64,000 bases of DNA from Gammaproteobacteria bacterium (GTDB lineage: Bacteria; Pseudomonadota; Gammaproteobacteria; VBWC01), in contig JAHFRU010000008.1 in assembly GCA_023266115.1 (NCBI GenBank), positions 1 to 64,000 of the forward strand, written 5' to 3'. Within the stretch, counting starts at the first letter, position 1. Each line of letters begins with the position of its first letter. Of this stretch, positions 53,368 to 64,000 are shown piece by piece. Below the pieces are notes generated by a model that was not told where the DNA came from, searched no databases, and was given only the letters and a program-made list of their open reading frames with translations. The position numbers were made by a program, and so were the translations under genes.

Positions 53368-53641
53368 CATCTGCAGAACACGGCTGCGCTGCAAGCCCGT
53401 CGGCCGGCGACCCTCGCCGGGTCGGTGGGCCGGATGATCGGGACGTGGAGCACGTCGGTGGCTGGTCTGGAACGGCTCCAGGCGGGCCTTGGCTCAGGCG
53501 CAAATCTGGCGGGAAAACCCGCCGTACGCTATGCTGTTTCTCCATTCGGCACGATATTGCGAGGGCCAACCGGAAGGCCTGATGCAGACCAGCTGATCTC
53601 CGTCTGCGGCTGCCGGGACTATTTAAATATCAGGTGTAGTC

Positions 53642-56629
53642 ATGCTGACGAACAGACTGTGGCGCTACACAGCGATAGCGGCCGCGTTTCCGGGTTTCCT
53701 GTTACTTTCCGCGTGTACGTCTGGCGCCGGTACGGCGGCAAATGCGGCACCGGTTTTTTCATCGAGCGCGGCGCTGGCCGTGCCGGAGAACACGACCGCG
53801 GTTATTGTCGTATCGGCCACGGACGCAGACGGCCAGGCCTTGAGCTACAGCGTTACCGGCGGTGCCGATCAGGGCGATTTTTCCATCGACGTCGGTAGTG
53901 GCACGCTGGTTTTTAGCAACGCGCCCGATTTCGAGAATCCCGTCGACAGCGACACCGATAACGTCTATTTCGTAGAGATTACGGCGTCGGACGGCCGTAC
54001 GGCCGTCGCACAGGCCATGGTGATCACCGTGACCAATGTCAGCGACATCGCGCCGGTTTTTACGTCCGGCACTACGATTTCCGTTGCAGAAAATGCCAGC
54101 GCGGTGATGGCGGTTGCCGCCACCGACGCCGAGGCTGACAGCGTGAGCTACGCTGTCAGCGGTGGCGTGGACAGCGCGAGGTTCGCTATCAACGCCAGCA
54201 GTGGCCTGTTGAGTTTCGCTACCCCGCCGAATTTCGAGGCTCCCACCGACAGCAACAGCGATAACGCCTATATTGTCGTTATCGCGGCGACCGACGGTAT
54301 CAACACCGGCGCGCAGACGGTCACGGTCACTGTGACCAATGTCAGCGGCGAGGCCCCGGCGTTTACCTCCGCCGCCACGCGGTCCCTGGCCGAAAATATC
54401 GCGGCGGTCATGACGGTAAGGGCGGTTGACGACGACGGCCAATCCGTCGCCTACAGCGTTACCGGCGGTACGGATCAGTCCGCATTTACCATTCATCCTG
54501 CCAGCGGCGCGTTGAGTTTTGTGGCGCCACCGGATTTCGAGGCGCCGGCCGATAGCGACGCCGACAACATCTATGTCGTGCAGGTGACGGCGTTGGCCGG
54601 CGGCGACGCCGTGGTGCAGACCATCGTCGTCACGATTACCGATGTCGACGAAGTGCTGCCGGTATTCAGCTCGAGTGCCACGCCGTCCGTCGTCGAGAAC
54701 ACCACCGCGGTCGTGACGGTCACAGCGACCGACGCCGGCGGCGATCCGGTGACCTACCTGATAACCGGTGGCGCTGACCGGGCCAGGTTCTCGATCGACG
54801 GCAGCAACGGCAAGCTGAGCTTTGTCGTTGCGCCGAATTACGAGACCCCGACCGACACCGGCGCCGACAACATCTATGTCGTCATCGTCAGTGCTTCGGA
54901 CGGCAACAACCTGGTACCGCAGACGATTACGGTATCCGTGACGGACGTGTTCGATCTGGGCGTCGCCGATGGCGGGATCAAGAATCTGGCCTTTATCTGG
55001 TCGGCATGGGCGGGCGCCACCCATTACAAGCTGAAGGTCAATCCGGATGGCGCCTCGGGATACACCCAGGTAGGCAGCGACATCGTCGGTACGGCGATCA
55101 ACGTGGAAATCCCGGTGCATCTGACCAACTGGCCTGACGCGAGCTACGTCCTCGAGGCACACAATGGCGGCGGCCTTATCGACACGACACCGGCGGTGAC
55201 GATTGCGGGACTGATGATTCCGAGCATCAGTTACGTCAAGGCGGCCGATCCCGGGGCGAACGACGACTTTGGCTTAAGCATCGCCCTGAGCAGCGACGGC
55301 ACGACGCTGGCCGTTGGCGCGCCGGGCGAGGACAGCGGCACCACCGGCATCGCCTCGACGCCGGACGAGACGGCCACCGATGCCGGTGCAGTGTTCGTGT
55401 TCCGCAAATCGGGCACGAGCTGGGTGCAGCAGGCGTACGTCAAGGCGTCAAACGCCGGGGCGGGCGATAATTTCGGGCATAGTGTCGCGCTGGGCAGCGA
55501 TGGTAACACGCTCGCGGTTGGCGCCTATTGGGAAGACAGCGGCACGACCGGTATCAACTCGACGCCAAACGAGGGCGGCGCGGATTCGGGTGCCGCCTAC
55601 GTGTTTCGTTACGCCACCGGTGTGTGGTCAGAGCAGGCCTACATCAAGGCATCGAATGCCGGACCGAGCGACCGGTTCGGCTGGAGTGTCGCGCTGAGCG
55701 GTGATGGCAATACCCTGGCGGTCGGCGCCTATCTGGAAGACAGCGCTACCGTGGGTGTTGGCTCGACGCCGAACGAGGGCGGCGCGGATTCGGGTGCCGC
55801 CTACGTGTTTCGTTACGCCACCGGCGCGTGGTCCGAACAGGGCTATGTCAAGGCGTCGAACACCGGCGCGAGCGACCGGTTTGGCTGGAGTGTCGCGCTG
55901 AATGGTAATGGCGACACGCTCGCGGTTGGTGCCTATGGGGAAGACAGCGGTACCACTGGAGTCAATTCGACGCCGAACGAAAGCGGGACGGATTCCGGAG
56001 CGGCCTACGTGTTTCGTTACGCCACCGGCGCGTGGTCCGAACAGGCCTGCGTCAAGGCGTCGAATACCGGTGCCGGTGACAGCTTTGGTCAAAGCGTATC
56101 ACTGAGCGGCGATGGTAATACGCTGGCGGTCGGAGCCCACGAGGAAGACGGCAGCGGCGCGGGTACAAACGCGTTGAGCAACGATAATGCGGCGAACGCC
56201 GGCGCGGTCTATGTATGGCGTTATACCGGTAGTGCCTGGGCCGAGGAGGCTTACATCAAGAGTTTTAATCCGGGCGCCGGTGACCTGTTCGGCTGGAGTG
56301 TCGCGCTGGGCAGCGATGGCAACACGCTGGCGGTTGGTGCCTATCTGGAAGACAGCAGTACAGTTGGCATAGCCTCGACGCCCGATGAGAGCGCCGCTAA
56401 CGCGGGTGCGGTGTACGTGTACCGATACGCGACGGGTGCATGGTCGCAGCGGGCCTATGTCAAGGCCACGATCACCGGTGCGGCGGACTGGTTTGGTTAC
56501 AGCGTTTCCGTCCGCGGTGATGGCGACACACTGGCGGCGGGGGCGCGGTTCGAGGATGGCGGCAGTGCCGGTATCGACGGTGTTGTGAATGACGAGATTT
56601 CCAATGCGGGCGCGGTCTACCTGTACTGA
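53642..56629 (+). CDS. Surface lipoprotein with cadherin-like and FG-GAP repeats
   Basis: The 995-residue protein begins with a signal ending LLLSACTSG (lipobox). About residues 37-436 hold four cadherin-like repeats of 100 residues with VPENTTAVIVVSATDADGQALSYSVTGG-type cores, FSID...G-L-F and TDNVYFVEI. A short Fn3-like part (about 440-520) follows. The last 470 residues contain seven FG-GAP-like repeats (KASNTGAGDNFGHSVALSGDGNTLAVGAYGEDS), as in integrin-alpha propellers. The repeats are nearly identical in DNA, so the tract could vary in copy number. It is probably a calcium-dependent adhesion protein. Confidence 0.9.
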   Translation: MLTNRLWRYTAIAAAFPGFLLLSACTSGAGTAANAAPVFSSSAALAVPENTTAVIVVSATDADGQALSYSVTGGADQGDFSIDVGSGTLVFSNAPDFENPVDSDTDNVYFVEITASDGRTAVAQAMVITVTNVSDIAPVFTSGTTISVAENASAVMAVAATDAEADSVSYAVSGGVDSARFAINASSGLLSFATPPNFEAPTDSNSDNAYIVVIAATDGINTGAQTVTVTVTNVSGEAPAFTSAATRSLAENIAAVMTVRAVDDDGQSVAYSVTGGTDQSAFTIHPASGALSFVAPPDFEAPADSDADNIYVVQVTALAGGDAVVQTIVVTITDVDEVLPVFSSSATPSVVENTTAVVTVTATDAGGDPVTYLITGGADRARFSIDGSNGKLSFVVAPNYETPTDTGADNIYVVIVSASDGNNLVPQTITVSVTDVFDLGVADGGIKNLAFIWSAWAGATHYKLKVNPDGASGYTQVGSDIVGTAINVEIPVHLTNWPDASYVLEAHNGGGLIDTTPAVTIAGLMIPSISYVKAADPGANDDFGLSIALSSDGTTLAVGAPGEDSGTTGIASTPDETATDAGAVFVFRKSGTSWVQQAYVKASNAGAGDNFGHSVALGSDGNTLAVGAYWEDSGTTGINSTPNEGGADSGAAYVFRYATGVWSEQAYIKASNAGPSDRFGWSVALSGDGNTLAVGAYLEDSATVGVGSTPNEGGADSGAAYVFRYATGAWSEQGYVKASNTGASDRFGWSVALNGNGDTLAVGAYGEDSGTTGVNSTPNESGTDSGAAYVFRYATGAWSEQACVKASNTGAGDSFGQSVSLSGDGNTLAVGAHEEDGSGAGTNALSNDNAANAGAVYVWRYTGSAWAEEAYIKSFNPGAGDLFGWSVALGSDGNTLAVGAYLEDSSTVGIASTPDESAANAGAVYVYRYATGAWSQRAYVKATITGAADWFGYSVSVRGDGDTLAAGARFEDGGSAGIDGVVNDEISNAGAVYLY

Positions 56630-56885
56630 TGTATCCGTCGCACGATACGGATTGGCGGGCGCATCGCAATGCTCGCGTTATACTCGTACATCGCCACAAC
56701 CGACTCGTGTCGCTTGCGCAGCAAGCGCCATGAATATTCCCGCGGATCCGGCATACAGCCGGGCGCGATGGCGGCCCTGAGTGGGCCAATAATTGCTACA
56801 CTGCCATCGTTCTGCAATCGGCTATTTTGCTGAGCCGTCCGGGCGGTCGTTGTCAAAGAGGATAACTTCAAGGCTGGCGTGCGCA

Positions 56886-57248
56886 TTGACCGAGCTCGAC
56901 GAACAACAGCTTGAGGAATTGCGCCGCGATCTGGAGACGCTGCGGTCGGAGCTTGGTGCGCAGCGGCAGCACGGTGAAGCGAGCGCCGGGCCGGTGGGCG
57001 TAAATCTGCCGATCGGCCGGTTGGCGCGCATGGATGCGCTGCAGCGGCAACACATGGCCAAAGCCAGTCAGGAGAGCCGCGGTTTGCGTCTGCGCGAGGT
57101 GGCCGTTGCCCTGGCCGCAATCGACAGCGGCGATTACGGCTATTGCCGGCAGTGCGGTGAGCCGATCGGCTTGCAGCGGTTGAAGGCGCGCCCGGAGACG
57201 CGTTACTGCATTTGTTGCCACGACAATATCGAGTCGCGCGGCGCGTAA
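56886..57248 (+). CDS. Second DksA/TraR-type zinc finger protein
   Basis: A TTG at 56886 is a likely start ([19 protein letters not shown]), giving about 120 residues; a longer frame from 56793 has no matching N-terminus. It has a coiled coil (about 5-70) and a finger, [25 protein letters not shown]. Both pairs of cysteines are present. It differs clearly from the 28863 protein, so the two are old paralogs. It precedes ppiB, separated by a terminator. Confidence 0.8.
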   Translation: MTELDEQQLEELRRDLETLRSELGAQRQHGEASAGPVGVNLPIGRLARMDALQRQHMAKASQESRGLRLREVAVALAAIDSGDYGYCRQCGEPIGLQRLKARPETRYCICCHDNIESRGA

Positions 57249-57275
57249 GCGCCCTGGCGCTTTTTTATTTTACTA
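57247..57275 (+). terminator. Rho-independent terminator after the DksA-like gene
   Basis: AAGCGCC and GGCGCTT form a short stem just after the stop codon, followed by TTTTTTATTTT. The ribosome site of ppiB lies about 20 bases further on. Confidence 0.8.
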
Positions 57276-57298
57276 ACCAACGCCTGAAGGAAAATGCT

Positions 57299-57817
<519 letters not shown>

Positions 57818-57872
57818 ATCGTGCGGTCGTAATCCCCGATCGACCGCGCGTCCGGTCAGGAAATAACGGCCG

Positions 57873-58484
57873 GTGCTTCAGTATGGCAAACCCTGTTCCG
57901 AAGCCTGCGAGCGCAACCGCGCGCCGATCCTGTCCGTGCTGCAGCGGGTGTTTGCCGCATCGGGCACAGCGCTCGAGATTGGCAGCGGCACCGGACAGCA
58001 TGCCGCGTATTTTGCGCAACATCTGCCGCATCTGATCTGGCAACCGACCGATGTGGCGATGCACCTGCCGGGAATCCGCGCCTGGCGGGACGAGGCCGGG
58101 CTGGCCAATCTGCGTGAGCCGCTGGCGCTGGATGTGGCCGACGAGACCTGGCCGGTAACGCGCGCCGATTATGTATTCTCGGCCAATACCGCGCACATCA
58201 TGTCATGGCCGCAGGTGGATGCCATGTTTCATGGTGTCGGCCGGTTGCTGGCCGATGGCAGCTGCTTCTGTCTGTATGGCCCGTTCAATTACGCAGGCGA
58301 GTATACGAGCGCCAGCAACGCGCAGTTCGACCGGCACCTGAAGGCGCGCGATCCTGCGATGGGAATACGCGATCTCGCGGCTCTTACGGTGCTCGCGGCT
58401 GCCTCGGGGCTGACGCAGGTGGACGACGTGGCGATGCCGGCCAACAATCGCACTTTGGTATGGAAGAAGTGTAATAACCGGTGA
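57873..58484 (+). CDS. DUF938 SAM-dependent methyltransferase-like protein
   Basis: The 203-residue protein contains CSEACERNRAPILSVLQ at the N-terminus, the SAM motif ALEIGSGTGQHAAYFAQHLP, WQPTDVA and FSANTAHIMSWPQVDAMF. These are the hallmarks of DUF938 (Methyltransf_25-like). The start is GTG at 57873 with a GG-rich upstream. The substrate is unknown. It lies convergent to hemF. Confidence 0.9.
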   Translation: MLQYGKPCSEACERNRAPILSVLQRVFAASGTALEIGSGTGQHAAYFAQHLPHLIWQPTDVAMHLPGIRAWRDEAGLANLREPLALDVADETWPVTRADYVFSANTAHIMSWPQVDAMFHGVGRLLADGSCFCLYGPFNYAGEYTSASNAQFDRHLKARDPAMGIRDLAALTVLAAASGLTQVDDVAMPANNRTLVWKKCNNR

Positions 58485-58511
58485 TATCCGCCGAATCCGA
58501 TGCTGTTTGTC

Positions 58512-59663
<1,152 letters not shown>

Positions 59664-60221
59664 TCAGGCCGAACGGATGATTTCATCGGTCAACGCGTCA
59701 CGTATTTCCGTCGGCTTCACTGCGTCGCCGACGTCGCCGGCAAGTACGTAATCCACCAGACTACCAAGTTCCGTCCCGACATCTTCGGCGCTGCGCATCG
59801 GCGCCTTGCCTGCGGTGTTCGCGCTGGTGGAAATCAGCGCCGTATCGGCCGCGCGGCACAGCGCCGCGGCGACCGGGTGGGCCGTGACCCGTACGGCAAT
59901 GCCTTCATGATTGCCGCGCACACTCGGCGGCACGTTGTCGGCGACGGGCATCAGCCAGGTCACGGCTCCCGGCCACGTCGCCATGATCTTTTTCATGATG
60001 GTCTGGTCGACCGGTCCTAAATAGGGTTGCAACTGCTCGAAGTCTGCGGCGATCAATATGAATCCCTTTTCGATCGCGCGCTGTTTGATATCGAGCAGCC
60101 GGTGTATCGTCGCCAGCTTGCGCGGGTCGCATCCCAGGGCGTAGACCGATTCGGTCGGGTACGCAACGATGCCGCCTTGCTTGATGACGTCAACGGCCTT
60201 GTCCAGCGGCGGAATCTTCAT
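59664..60221 (-). CDS. tsaC: L-threonylcarbamoyladenylate synthase TsaC
   Basis: The 185-residue YrdC-domain protein begins with VIKQGGIVAYPTESVYALGCDPRK and has KQRAIEKGFILIAADFEQL, ATWPGAVTWLMP, VRVTAHPVA and ALISTSANTAGKAP. It makes threonylcarbamoyl-AMP for the t6A37 modification of tRNA. The short length, without the Sua5 extension, marks TsaC. It lies upstream of hemF, a familiar gammaproteobacterial order. Confidence 0.95.
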   Translation of the reverse strand: MKIPPLDKAVDVIKQGGIVAYPTESVYALGCDPRKLATIHRLLDIKQRAIEKGFILIAADFEQLQPYLGPVDQTIMKKIMATWPGAVTWLMPVADNVPPSVRGNHEGIAVRVTAHPVAAALCRAADTALISTSANTAGKAPMRSAEDVGTELGSLVDYVLAGDVGDAVKPTEIRDALTDEIIRSA

Positions 60222-60295
60222 AGGCTACCTGTCCGGTTGCGGCGACAGGTGAGGTCATTTTTCGTCGCCGCCAGACCATTGTGCCGGATTTTGGT

Positions 60296-61579
60296 TTACG
60301 TTTCACGCGCGACGGCGCGATGCCCGATGTCGGTCCGGTAATAGGCGCCTTGCCACTGAATGCGGTCTATCATTTGATAGGCAAGCGTCTGTGCATTCCG
60401 CACAGTGTCCGCCAGTGCGCAGACACACAGTACCCGGCCGCCGGCGGTGACGATCTGGCCGTTCCGCTTCGCAGTGCCGGCATGAAACACCTTGGTGTCA
60501 GGAAGTGCGTCACGATCCAGCCCGCTGATGACATCGCCTTTGCGATAGGTCTCCGGGTAGCCGCCCGCCGCCATGACGACTCCAAGGGCGACGCGGTCGT
60601 CCCAAACGACCCGCGCATCGTTCAACCGGCCTGCCAGCGCCTGTTGGCACAGCACGACGATGTCGGAGTTGAGCCGCATCATGATCGGCTGGGTTTCCGG
60701 ATCACCGAACCGGCAATTATATTCGAGTACCTTCGGCGTGCCGTCGCCGTCGATCATCAATCCGGCATACAAAAAACCGGTATACGGGTGGCCGTCCGCC
60801 GCCATGCCGCGCACCGTGGGTTCGATAACGTCGCGCATCACGCGGTCGTGAATCTCGCGCGTGACCACCGGTGCCGGCGAGTAGGCGCCCATGCCGCCGG
60901 TATTCGGTCCGGTATCGCCGTTATCGCGCGCCTTGTGATCCTGTGAGGTTGCCAGTGGCAGGATATGCTTGCCGTCCACCATGACGATGAAGCTGGCCTC
61001 TTCGCCGTCCAGAAATTCCTCGATGACCACGCGGCTGCCAGCCGCACCGAACGCGTTGCCGGCCAGCATGCTGTCGATCGCAGCAATGGCCTCTCGTTCA
61101 TTGCCTGCAATCACCACGCCCTTGCCGGCGGCGAGGCCATCCGCCTTGATGACGATCGGCGTGCCGTGTTTCTTGATATACGCGATAGCCGGGGCGGTTT
61201 CGGTAAACACGCCGTAGGCGGCCGTCGGGATACGGTGCCGCGCCAGAAAATCCTTGGTAAAGGCCTTCGATCCTTCCAGTCGTGCCGCCGCCATTGTCGG
61301 ACCGAAACACGGCAGCCCGGCCGCCCGGAAAACATCCACGATGCCGGCAACCAGCGGCACTTCCGGTCCGACGATGGTCAGCCCGATGGCATTCTTCTGC
61401 GCAAAGGCCTTGAGCGCTTCGATATCGTCGGCCGGAACCGGGACATTTTCGATGCGGGGTTCGCTGGCAGTGCCGGCGTTACCCGGCGCGACGTATACGT
61501 GGGTGACTTTGGACGACTGCGCAGCCTTCCAGGCGAGGGCATGTTCGCGCCCGCCGCTGCCTATAATCAATACATTCAT
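60296..61579 (-). CDS. purD: Phosphoribosylamine-glycine ligase
   Basis: The 427-residue ATP-grasp enzyme makes glycinamide ribonucleotide in purine synthesis. Motifs: MNVLIIGSGGREHALAWK, PVIKADGLAAGKGVVIA-like IVIKADGLAAGKGVVIAG, VVIEEFLDGEEASFIVMVDG, SQDHKARDNGDTGPNTGGMGAYSPAPV and LEYNCRFGDPETQPIMMRL. Length is standard. No other pur gene lies adjacent in the window. Confidence 0.97.
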   Translation of the reverse strand: MNVLIIGSGGREHALAWKAAQSSKVTHVYVAPGNAGTASEPRIENVPVPADDIEALKAFAQKNAIGLTIVGPEVPLVAGIVDVFRAAGLPCFGPTMAAARLEGSKAFTKDFLARHRIPTAAYGVFTETAPAIAYIKKHGTPIVIKADGLAAGKGVVIAGNEREAIAAIDSMLAGNAFGAAGSRVVIEEFLDGEEASFIVMVDGKHILPLATSQDHKARDNGDTGPNTGGMGAYSPAPVVTREIHDRVMRDVIEPTVRGMAADGHPYTGFLYAGLMIDGDGTPKVLEYNCRFGDPETQPIMMRLNSDIVVLCQQALAGRLNDARVVWDDRVALGVVMAAGGYPETYRKGDVISGLDRDALPDTKVFHAGTAKRNGQIVTAGGRVLCVCALADTVRNAQTLAYQMIDRIQWQGAYYRTDIGHRAVARET

Positions 61580-61810
61580 TTTCAGCGGTACGACTCAATA
61601 TTGACGCCGGCGTGTCGACAACCCCCGGAGGGCAGTCCTGTCCAACAGAGGGCGAAGAATAGCGTATTGGCACGGTCGGGTCATCCCGGAAACGATCCCC
61701 GACTATGCTAAAATGGCGCCTCTTCATTAGCAGCGGTGGACAACGCCTGTATCGCGACGCGACGAATCCGTCGGGATGCCGCAGGTGACAGGCGACGCCT
61801 GAGCGGCCGC

Positions 61811-61816
61811 TATAAT
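61811..61816 (+). promoter_or_regulatory. Consensus -10 box (TATAAT) upstream of the propeller gene
   Basis: A perfect TATAAT lies 31 bases before the ATG at 61848. A possible -35, GTGACA, is 20 bases upstream, which is longer than ideal, so the promoter call is moderate. Confidence 0.45.
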
Positions 61817-61847
61817 GTGAGTAAAGGATAACGCAAGACCCCAACGC

Positions 61848-64000
61848 ATGTTGTATCTGTTTCCGCTGTTACTTTTTCTGTGCGCAAGTTCCACGGCGCA
61901 GGCCGCTTCGGTTGCCGATGCGACGTTCTGGGCGGCTAACGGGCCGGTTTACGCGACGGCGACCGACAGCACCAAGGTCTATCTCGGCGGTGATTTTAAC
62001 TATGTTGGACCGGTTACCGGCGCTGGCGCCGCGGTCAAGCTCGTCGACGGCACTGGCGAGAGCAATATGCCGAAGATCGAGGGTGTGGTGCATGTCGTGG
62101 TGCCTGACGGCGCCGGCGGCTGGTATATCGGTGGCCAGTTCACCTCGGTCGGCGGGATTGCCCGGAGCAACATCGCGCATATCGGTTCAAGCAAGGCGGT
62201 CAGCGCGCTGTTCAATCCCGGCGCCAACGGCACCGTATTTTCGCTGGCGTTGTCCAGCGATCTGTCCAGTCTCTATGTCGGCGGTGATTTTACCGTGGTG
62301 GGTGGTCAGACACGCCGTCGCCTTGCGGCGATCACGACCGGCAACGGTATTGTAGTGCCCGGCTTCAATCCGGGTATGAACGGGGCGGTCCGGACGCTGG
62401 TGCTGTCACCTGGTGACAGCACGCTCTATGCGGGCGGGGAGTTCACCACGGTCAATAACGGTACGGCGCGCAACCGGCTGGCGGCGTTTGCTGTGTCGAC
62501 CGGTACGGCCGTTGCCGGGTTTAACCCGAATATGAACGGCGCCGTCCGGTCGCTGGCGATAAAGAGTGATGGTGTCGTGCTTTATGCAGGCGGTGATTTT
62601 ACCAGTGTCAATGGCGTGACCGCGCGGAATCGCCTGGCGGCGTTCACGACGGTGGACGGCCTTGCCACCGCATTCAATCCGAACAGTAACGGCTCCTTGT
62701 ATACGCTGGCGCTGACCTCCGACGATGCGACCTTGTACGCCGGTGGCGAATTTACCGACCTGAACGCCGGTACGACTCGCAGTGGTCTGGCGGCGTTGGC
62801 GACGGCCACCGGCACCGCGGCGGCGGGCTTTGATCCTGACGTTAATGGCTCTGTCAGGACGATACGATTGTCCGCCGACGAAAGCGTGATATACAGCGGC
62901 GGCGAATTTACCCGTGTCAACGCAGGTACAACCCCGGCAGCGCGACTCAATATTGCCGCGTTCGCGACGGCCGACGGCAGTGTTAATGCCACTGTCGCGC
63001 CCCATGCCGGTGACATCGTGCGCAGTCTGGCATTGTCCAGCACCCTGGTGTTTTTCGGTGGCGACTTTAACTCGATAGGCGGCAAATTGCGTGACCGGCT
63101 CGCGGCTCTGACGATTGCCGACGGTACGGCCACGGACTGGAACCCCGGTGCAAACGGCGCGGTTCGGGCACTGGCGTTGGTGCTGGCGCCAACCGGTAAC
63201 GGCACTACGCTGTATGCCGGCGGCGAGTTCACGATCATCGGCGGTGCGTCACGCGACTATCTCGCCGCCATCGATAGCGGCCTGGATACCAACAATGCGC
63301 TGGCGTCGTGGAACCCCGATGCCGACGCGACGGTGCATGCGTTAACGCTTGCCGAGGCGAATGCCAAGCTCTACGTCGCCGGCGAATTCACGTCCTTCAA
63401 CGCGGGCGCGACGGTGCGTAACCACCTGGCCCGATTCGCCGTGACCAGCGATACGCCCGACAGCTGGAACCCCGATGCCAATGCCGTCGTGTATACGTTG
63501 GCGCTGAAGAACGACGGGTCGACGCTGTTTGTCGGCGGCGACTTCACCGGGTTCAACGCGGGTACCGTGACACGTACACGGATGGCGGCGCTCAATACTG
63601 CCGACGCCAATGCGACCGTCTGGGACCACTTTGCGAATCTGGCGGTCCGGTCGCTCGCGCTGAGTCCCGATGGCAGAACGGTGTACGCAGGCGGAGATTT
63701 TACCGATATCTCCGGCAGGGCGCGTAATCATCTGGCGTCGCTGGGTACATCGCCGCCGGTCGGCACGGAATGGGCGTCGCAGACCTCGGGTACCAGTAGA
63801 ATTCTGCTCGACGTCGCCGCGAGCAGTTCGCGGTTCGTGGCGATCGGCGAGAGCGGCACGATTCTGGTGAGTAACGACGGTATCGAGTGGGAGCTTATCG
63901 AGACCGGCGTGCCCGACACATTCAAAGATGTGATATTTACCGGTCTTAACCAGTTCGTCGCCGTCGGCGAGGACGGATTCGTCATCACCAGCCAGAACGG
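61848..64000 (+). CDS. Large exported beta-propeller protein, partial at window end
   Basis: The frame is open from ATG 61848 to the window edge (717 codons). MLYLFPLLLFLCASSTAQA is a signal peptide. The mature part consists of about ten repeats of 55-60 residues with a LYAGGEFTTVNNGTARNRLAA core followed by FNPNMNGAVRSLAL, the delta-60/DUF5122 propeller type. Near residue 630 the sequence changes to WASQTSGTSRILLDVAASS, then FVAIGESGTILVSNDGIEW, a YCF48/sialidase-like propeller. It is probably secreted or surface-exposed. The function is unknown and the C-terminus is missing. Confidence 0.85.
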   Translation, partial: MLYLFPLLLFLCASSTAQAASVADATFWAANGPVYATATDSTKVYLGGDFNYVGPVTGAGAAVKLVDGTGESNMPKIEGVVHVVVPDGAGGWYIGGQFTSVGGIARSNIAHIGSSKAVSALFNPGANGTVFSLALSSDLSSLYVGGDFTVVGGQTRRRLAAITTGNGIVVPGFNPGMNGAVRTLVLSPGDSTLYAGGEFTTVNNGTARNRLAAFAVSTGTAVAGFNPNMNGAVRSLAIKSDGVVLYAGGDFTSVNGVTARNRLAAFTTVDGLATAFNPNSNGSLYTLALTSDDATLYAGGEFTDLNAGTTRSGLAALATATGTAAAGFDPDVNGSVRTIRLSADESVIYSGGEFTRVNAGTTPAARLNIAAFATADGSVNATVAPHAGDIVRSLALSSTLVFFGGDFNSIGGKLRDRLAALTIADGTATDWNPGANGAVRALALVLAPTGNGTTLYAGGEFTIIGGASRDYLAAIDSGLDTNNALASWNPDADATVHALTLAEANAKLYVAGEFTSFNAGATVRNHLARFAVTSDTPDSWNPDANAVVYTLALKNDGSTLFVGGDFTGFNAGTVTRTRMAALNTADANATVWDHFANLAVRSLALSPDGRTVYAGGDFTDISGRARNHLASLGTSPPVGTEWASQTSGTSRILLDVAASSSRFVAIGESGTILVSNDGIEWELIETGVPDTFKDVIFTGLNQFVAVGEDGFVITSQN

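Overview
The window looks like a chromosomal segment of a gammaproteobacterium with moderately high GC. The evidence is the gene order: ubiE-ubiJ-ubiB, hslV-hslU next to a DUF971 gene, dapF-DUF484-xerC, hemF near tsaC, and pip-dtd-apaH. A K+-dependent-type membrane pyrophosphatase and a pyrophosphate-dependent phosphofructokinase suggest a lineage with PPi-linked energy metabolism, such as a chemolithotroph or methylotroph-type gammaproteobacterium. The genus cannot be named from the sequence alone.

Region 1 (1-23 kb) is accessory and decayed, with housekeeping genes embedded. The left edge is the end of an IS5-family element inserted in a methyltransferase gene. The same gene is split again by a complete IS256-family element (541-1866, 8-bp target duplication) whose transposase carries an amber codon. 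A DevCAB-type exporter operon and uppP follow. Next comes a type II-C CRISPR-Cas locus: array, cas2, cas1, cas9, and a divergent tracrRNA. One perfect repeat (6952-6987) stands 953 bp apart from the eight-repeat array. The gap holds a methyltransferase gene whose last codons and stop are made from the first array repeat and spacer. From 13 to 17.4 kb there are a glutathione S-transferase, small exported proteins, a decayed fic gene, and two extra copies of the 3' end of ubiB. These copies suggest repeated insertion behind ubiB. The ubiE-ubiJ-ubiB operon, an intact fic gene behind a palindromic operator candidate, and SIR2-type gene debris come next.

Region 2 (22.6-36 kb) is mainly core: DUF971, hslUV, xerC, DUF484, dapF, a CDF metal exporter and a DksA-like regulator. 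It continues with a pyrophosphate group (soluble ppa, membrane hppA, PPi-dependent pfp), then an adenylate kinase with a long Lys/Ala tail, then hemB.

Region 3 (36-49 kb) is mostly envelope and hypothetical genes: exported proteins, a DUF4382 lipoprotein, a TylF-like methyltransferase broken by an in-frame TAG, and an MFS permease. It also has a DUF3015-DUF4105-hydrolase group, an OmpA-like lipoprotein, and two tandem small tail-anchored proteins with an L7/L12-like domain.

Region 4 (49-64 kb) holds tag, pip-dtd-apaH, a glycosyltransferase, and a 995-residue lipoprotein with cadherin-like and FG-GAP repeats. After these come a second DksA-like gene, a peptidyl-prolyl isomerase, a DUF938 methyltransferase, hemF, tsaC and purD. 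The window ends inside a large exported beta-propeller protein. No rRNA or tRNA gene was recognised. All functional calls come from reading the sequence; no database search was run.
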